Assembly: GCA_905235355.1 (NCBI GenBank)
Contig: CAJOLM010000004.1
Location: 1-42,080 of the forward strand
DNA length: 42,080 bases
Origin: an uncultured Elusimicrobiales bacterium
GTDB taxonomy: Bacteria > Elusimicrobiota > Elusimicrobia > Elusimicrobiales > Elusimicrobiaceae
Direction: 5' to 3'
The translations under genes and the position numbers were made by a program. Positions 38,175-42,080 of the stretch are shown piece by piece (within the stretch, counting starts at the first letter, position 1; the number at the start of each line of letters is the position of its first letter). A model generated the notes under the pieces. The model saw only the letters and a program-made list of their open reading frames with translations, searched no databases and had not been told where the DNA came from.

Positions 38175-40466
38175 ATGCAAACAATAACTAAACCCCAAAC
38201 GGACAACACAGCCGTGGCTGCCGCGCCCGAAACCCCCGCAGTTACCCCCGTAACCGGCACCATTCTAGAGCAATTTATTGAGAAAGCTACTGCCGGGCTT
38301 GACGTGAAATCTGCCGCCCTGCGTGAGAAAATTTTGCCGCTGTTAAAGGCCGATACCACCGCTCAGGAAGCGCTCAAACACTTAATCTCGGTCGCGGTCA
38401 GCTTAACCTCAGCCCAGGCACCCGATTGGAAATATGTGGCCGGACGGCTGAAAATGCTGGAAATTTACCGTCAAAGCGGCCGCAACCCGCTGTATGACTA
38501 CCCAAAAACGCTGGCCCAAAATATCGCTAACGGCGTATATACAGATAATATTACCGCTAAATACACCGCCCAGGAAATTGCCGAGGCTGCCAGCTGGCAA
38601 AACCCGGCCTGGGATATGGAGTATGACTATGCGGGCGCTAACTTGCTGGTCAAACGCTATTTATGTGAGTGGCACGACAACGTGGCCGAGCTGCCGCAAG
38701 ACGTGTTCCTCACGATTGCGCTGCTGATTCATCAGGATTCCCCCAAAAACAAGCGCATGGCCTGGGCCAAAGAAACCTATGAGCTGCTGGCTAAACGCAA
38801 AATTTCTTTAGGCACCCCGCTACTGATGAATTTGCGCCGCCCGCATGGCAATTTAAGCTCTTGTTTTATTACAGTGATGGACGACAGCCGCGACAGTATT
38901 TTTTATGTCATTGACCAAATTTCCGCCATTTCCAAATTCGGTGGCGGCGTGGGCTGCAACCTCTCCCGCGTGCGCTGCAAAGGCGCGCGTATTAAAGGGG
39001 TCAAAAATGCGTCCGGCGGCGTAATCCCGTGGATTCGCATTATTAACGATACCGCCGTGGCCGTCAACCAACAAGGCAAACGCAAAGGCGCTGTCACCGT
39101 ATCGCTGGATATTTGGCATTTAGACATTGAGGACTTTTTGGAGCTGCGTACCGAAAACGGCGACCAGCGCATGAAAGCGTACGACGTTTTCCCGCAAGTG
39201 ATTATCCCCGATGCTTTTATGAAGCGTATGCTCGCCGGGCAAGATTGGCTGCTGGTGGACCCGAGCGAAATCAAACGCACGTACGGCAAAGAATTAGGCG
39301 CGTTGTGGGGCGCGGAATTTGACGCGCTGTATGAGCAAATTTACGCCGACGCAAAAGCCGGCAAGCTGGAGCTTTTCAAATTTGTAAACGCTAAAGAAAT
39401 GATGAAGAAAATTATGCGTTCGCAAATTGAAACCGGCATGCCGTATTTGGCTTTCAAAGATACTTTAAACCGCTACAACCCCAACAAGCACGACGGGTTG
39501 ATTGTGGGCACGAACCTGTGCACAGAATCGCATAGCAATGTTCGTCCGACAGTGCTGGGCGATAAGAAAATTGTGGACGGAAAAATTGTGTCCGAAGCCA
39601 ACGAGGGCTTAATCCACGTCTGCAATTTAATTTCGGTCAATTTAGCCAATATCGCTGACGACGAAGAATTACAAAAAGTCTGCCGCGCGTCCGTGCGTTT
39701 GTTAGACAACGCTATTGACCTGACCGACGTGCCCGTGCCGGAAGGGTCGCTACATAACCGCCGCTACCGCACCATTGGCGTGGGAGCTATGGGGTTGGCC
39801 GATTGGCTGGCTAAACGCGACATTACCTATATGAAGTCAGCCCAAGCGGTAGATGAGCTGTTTGAAAAATTTGCCGCATACTGCACGCAAGCGTCCATTG
39901 ACCTGGCCGCCGAAAAAGGAACCTTTGAAGCGTATCAAGGCTCGGACTGGAGCAAAGGCATTATCCTCGGGCGTGACCGCGCCTGGTTTACCGCCAACGG
40001 AAAATTGCAAAAAGAGTGGAACAAAATTTTTGACGATTTAGCCAAACACGGCATCCGCAATAGCCAAATCACGGCTATTGCGCCCAATACCAGCTCGTCA
40101 CTGCTGCAAGGATGCACAGCATCTGTACTGCCCATTTATAGCAAATTCTTTGTAGAAACACACGGCAAAGGCAGCGTTCCCAATTGTCCGCCGTTTATCA
40201 AAGAAAAATTTTGGACGTATCAGGAAAACCGCAATATCCCCCAAACCACCGTTATTGACGTGTTGTCGCACCTCAACAAGTGGATTGATACCGGCGTGTC
40301 CATTGAGTTGGTGTATAACCTGAATATGGACGTGCGCGCCAAGGACATTTACGACACGATCGTCAGTGCCTGGCAAAAAGAAATCAAAACGCTGTACTAT
40401 ACCAGAACGATTCAAAAAGACGGCAGCTCCGCCACCAAAGAAGAGTGCGTCAGCTGCGCCAGTTAA
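38175..40466 (+). CDS. nrdA: Ribonucleoside-diphosphate reductase, alpha subunit (class Ia)
   Basis: A 763-residue enzyme reducing NDPs to dNDPs. Catalytic landmarks are present: C230 in GNLSSC and C483 in HVCNLISVNL (the redox pair), and NLCTES with N447, C449 (thiyl) and E451. The radical-transfer tyrosines Y741-Y742 are in TLYYTRT, and the C-terminal shuttle pair is ECVSCAS (C758, C761). GGVGCNLSRVR and NTSSSLLQGCTAS are typical. The N-terminus (1-30) is Thr/Pro-rich and I see no clear ATP-cone, so overall activity regulation by dATP may be absent. It forms an operon with nrdB nine bases downstream. Start 38175 has AAGGA upstream. Confidence 0.95.
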   Translation: MQTITKPQTDNTAVAAAPETPAVTPVTGTILEQFIEKATAGLDVKSAALREKILPLLKADTTAQEALKHLISVAVSLTSAQAPDWKYVAGRLKMLEIYRQSGRNPLYDYPKTLAQNIANGVYTDNITAKYTAQEIAEAASWQNPAWDMEYDYAGANLLVKRYLCEWHDNVAELPQDVFLTIALLIHQDSPKNKRMAWAKETYELLAKRKISLGTPLLMNLRRPHGNLSSCFITVMDDSRDSIFYVIDQISAISKFGGGVGCNLSRVRCKGARIKGVKNASGGVIPWIRIINDTAVAVNQQGKRKGAVTVSLDIWHLDIEDFLELRTENGDQRMKAYDVFPQVIIPDAFMKRMLAGQDWLLVDPSEIKRTYGKELGALWGAEFDALYEQIYADAKAGKLELFKFVNAKEMMKKIMRSQIETGMPYLAFKDTLNRYNPNKHDGLIVGTNLCTESHSNVRPTVLGDKKIVDGKIVSEANEGLIHVCNLISVNLANIADDEELQKVCRASVRLLDNAIDLTDVPVPEGSLHNRRYRTIGVGAMGLADWLAKRDITYMKSAQAVDELFEKFAAYCTQASIDLAAEKGTFEAYQGSDWSKGIILGRDRAWFTANGKLQKEWNKIFDDLAKHGIRNSQITAIAPNTSSSLLQGCTASVLPIYSKFFVETHGKGSVPNCPPFIKEKFWTYQENRNIPQTTVIDVLSHLNKWIDTGVSIELVYNLNMDVRAKDIYDTIVSAWQKEIKTLYYTRTIQKDGSSATKEECVSCAS

Positions 40467-40474
40467 GAGGAACT

Positions 40475-41509
40475 ATGAAAGAAAAAAGATTATTTAACAT
40501 TTTTGGTGATGACACGATTCAGCACCGCCAAATGGTCGGCGGTAACGTGACCAATTTGTTCAACCTCAACAATGTAAAATACTCGTGGGGTAACAAAATT
40601 TACCGCGTGATGATGGAGAACTTTTGGATTCCGGAAAAAGTATCTCTCTTTGACGATAAGCGCACCTATGGCGAGCTAACCGAAGCCGAACGCAAAGCCT
40701 ATGACGGCATTTTGTCCTTCCTCGTGTTTTTGGACTCTATTCAAACCAACAATTTGCCGCACATCAGCGATTATATTACCGCACCGGAAGTAAACCTCGT
40801 GCTTGCGCTGCAAACGTATCAAGAGGCCGTACACTCCCAAAGTTATGCCTACATCATTGAAAGCATTATCCCGACGGAAAAACGCAATGAAATTTATGAT
40901 AAATGGCGTGAGGACCCCGTGCTGTTAGAGCGCAACCAATACATCGCTAACATTTATCAAAAATTTTTAGATGACCGCACCGAGAAAAACTTTGCACGCG
41001 TGCTGATTGCTAACTTCCTGCTGGAAGGCATTTACTTCTATAACGGGTTTAATTTCTTCTACAATTTAGCCTCGCGCAGCCTGATGATTGGCACCGCCGA
41101 CGAAATTAAATACATCAACCGCGACGAGCTGGTGCATTGTGCCTTATTCTCCCGCATGATTAAAGAGATTTGGAGCGAAAACCCGGATTTCTTTGACAAA
41201 GACGAAGTGTATAAAATGTTTGAAACCGCCGCCGAACAGGAAATGGCGTGGAGCAATCACATCATTGGCGACGGCGTGGTGGGCATCAACAATGAAACCA
41301 CCGAGCAATACACCAAGTTTATCACTAACCAACGCTTGCAGGAAATCGGCCTAAACCCGATTTACAGTGGCTTTGATAAAACGCCCTATCCGCACTTGGA
41401 AAAAATTGCCGACACCAATGGCGACGGAAATGTAAAAAGCAATTTCTTTGAAGCCAATGTATCCTCTTACAATCAAAGCTCTGCCGTGGACGGCTGGGAA
41501 GATCTGTAA
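40475..41509 (+). CDS. nrdB: Ribonucleoside-diphosphate reductase, beta subunit (class Ia)
   Basis: A 344-residue ferritin-like protein holding the diiron-tyrosyl radical. Metal ligands are D87 (FLDS), E117 and H120 (QEAVH), E184 (LLEGIYF), E218 and H221 (RDELVH). The radical tyrosine Y124 is present, so this is a canonical tyrosyl-radical R2 and not the Phe-type class Ic. The C-terminal SAVDGWEDL docks on NrdA. Start chosen at 40475 with AAGAGG upstream; the frame extends ten residues earlier into nrdA. It ends before a strong terminator. Confidence 0.95.
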   Translation: MKEKRLFNIFGDDTIQHRQMVGGNVTNLFNLNNVKYSWGNKIYRVMMENFWIPEKVSLFDDKRTYGELTEAERKAYDGILSFLVFLDSIQTNNLPHISDYITAPEVNLVLALQTYQEAVHSQSYAYIIESIIPTEKRNEIYDKWREDPVLLERNQYIANIYQKFLDDRTEKNFARVLIANFLLEGIYFYNGFNFFYNLASRSLMIGTADEIKYINRDELVHCALFSRMIKEIWSENPDFFDKDEVYKMFETAAEQEMAWSNHIIGDGVVGINNETTEQYTKFITNQRLQEIGLNPIYSGFDKTPYPHLEKIADTNGDGNVKSNFFEANVSSYNQSSAVDGWEDL

Positions 41510-41540
41510 GACGTAAGTATAAAATTAATATACAATACAA

Positions 41541-41565
41541 CCCCCGCTTGACGGCGGGGGTTTTT
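41541..41565 (+). terminator. Intrinsic terminator after nrdB
   Basis: CCCCCGC (41541-41547) and GCGGGGG (41554-41560) with a 6-base loop, followed by TTTTT. It also lies just past the stop of the converging pilin gene, whose strand shows only a weak T-rich run. Confidence 0.9.
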
Positions 41566-41569
41566 GTCA

Positions 41570-42080
41570 CTAGAACTTGTATAAATTCCAGCCGCCGTTT
41601 GTATCTGATACAGTGGTCCGGTCAGTGATGCGTTTGCATAAATCATTTTGGTCGCTCCGAGTTTGTTCAGCCATACAAGTTCTACTCCCGGTGTACCAAT
41701 GACCATATCCGGCCACTCCCCAGCAAAAAACCCCGCTTCCTACTTCACCATGATGAAGTCCGGAGGCAAAATAACACTCCATTTTAGAATTAGCCATATA
41801 ATATACTTTTCCGTCTTGTGTTGTTTTTTTAGCGGTAAAATCTCCCGGTAAATTTACATCTAAACTATTAAAATCAAAGCTGTAGCTGCCATTGGCCATT
41901 CTGTACGCTTTTTGGGCGGTAAAAATACTTTCTGCCAGCACCATTAAATTGGTATAGCGCGCCTTGGAAACAGCTGTTTGATATTGCGGCAACGCAATGG
42001 CAGCTAGGATACCGATTATAAGGACAACAACGAGTAATTCAATAAGCGTAAATGCGCGCTTGCTGTCATCAAACCAGGGA
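41570..42080 (-). CDS. Type IV pilin-like protein, 5' end beyond the window
   Basis: The frame is open from the window edge to a stop at 41570, giving at least 169 residues: PWFDDSKRA then FTLIELLVVVLIIGILAAIA and ALPQYQTAVSKARYTNL, YRMANGSYSFDFNSLDVNLP and a C-terminal head with about five cysteines. As in the pilin at 37.4 kb, Ala rather than Gly precedes the F of the mature protein, and the open frame continues upstream without a start near the helix, so a long leader is possible; the window ends before it can be seen. The gene converges on nrdB. The head is intact, without frameshift. Confidence 0.82.
   Translation of the reverse strand, partial: PWFDDSKRAFTLIELLVVVLIIGILAAIALPQYQTAVSKARYTNLMVLAESIFTAQKAYRMANGSYSFDFNSLDVNLPGDFTAKKTTQDGKVYYMANSKMECYFASGLHHGEVGSGVFCWGVAGYGHWYTGSRTCMAEQTRSDQNDLCKRITDRTTVSDTNGGWNLYKF

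Noticed and set aside
1..42080. tRNA, rRNA or tmRNA genes
   Set aside because: I saw no cloverleaf-like or rRNA-like sequence by eye; a covariance-model scan would be needed to exclude a small RNA.

Overview
ORGANISM AND INTEGRITY. Everything from about 1170 to 42080 reads as one genome of Elusimicrobiota type (gut Elusimicrobium-like). The grounds are many small prepilin genes with an FTLIELL / ALPQYQ signature, a one-operon type IV pilus / type II secretion-like machine, and uniform style. This taxonomic call is recognition, not a database result. The first ~1.17 kb does not belong with it. It holds fragments of a transketolase, an acyl-CoA synthetase, a deoxynucleoside kinase and an MBL-fold hydrolase that look like Bacteroidota, with a TAnnTTTG-type promoter element. 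They are joined at two abrupt points (about 119-137 and about 1150-1175). I treat this end as chimeric.

LAYOUT. (1) 1-1170: Bacteroidota-like chimeric end. (2) 1170-4993: a Wzy/PglL-like membrane glycosyltransferase cut by the junction, two tandem pilin cassettes with matching promoters and terminators (the second frameshifted), then a cluster of two families of palindromic two-hairpin repeats surrounding a small GIY-YIG nuclease gene. (3) 4999-20480: a podovirus-type virion and packaging block, nearly all on the minus strand: terminase small and large subunits, portal, Bbp19-like, scaffold-like, GP7-like major capsid, Bbp16-like, tail tubular A and B, gp13/gp14/gp15-like ejection proteins, tail fibre and small membrane proteins. 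Two perfect sigma70-consensus minus-strand promoters lie upstream of terS and of the portal gene. Two plus-strand genes sit inside it. I see no integrase, replication or endolysin gene. (4) 20541-34652: a pilus/secretion operon on the minus strand: OmpA-like periplasmic protein, PilM-PilN fusion, PilO, PilP, secretin, assembly ATPase, inner-membrane platform, six (pseudo)pilins and a secreted gluzincin peptidase. (5) 34737-37984: a second Wzy/PglL-like protein with TPRs and a pilin whose long leader is encoded by a palindromic repeat. (6) 38104-41566: class Ia ribonucleotide reductase nrdA-nrdB with promoter and terminator. (7) 41570-42080: the start of another pilin gene, cut by the window edge.

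HOW IT FITS TOGETHER. The operon in region 4 supplies an envelope machine. The pilins scattered in regions 2, 5 and 7 are probable alternative filament subunits, and the Wzy/PglL-like proteins beside two pilin loci could glycosylate them. The peptidase at the operon's end is a candidate secreted substrate. Most worth a second look: the repeat that has become the coding leader of a prepilin, the GIY-YIG gene flanked by near-identical direct copies of a palindromic repeat, frameshifts in three of the pilin genes while long genes nearby are intact, and the phage block that has only virion genes.
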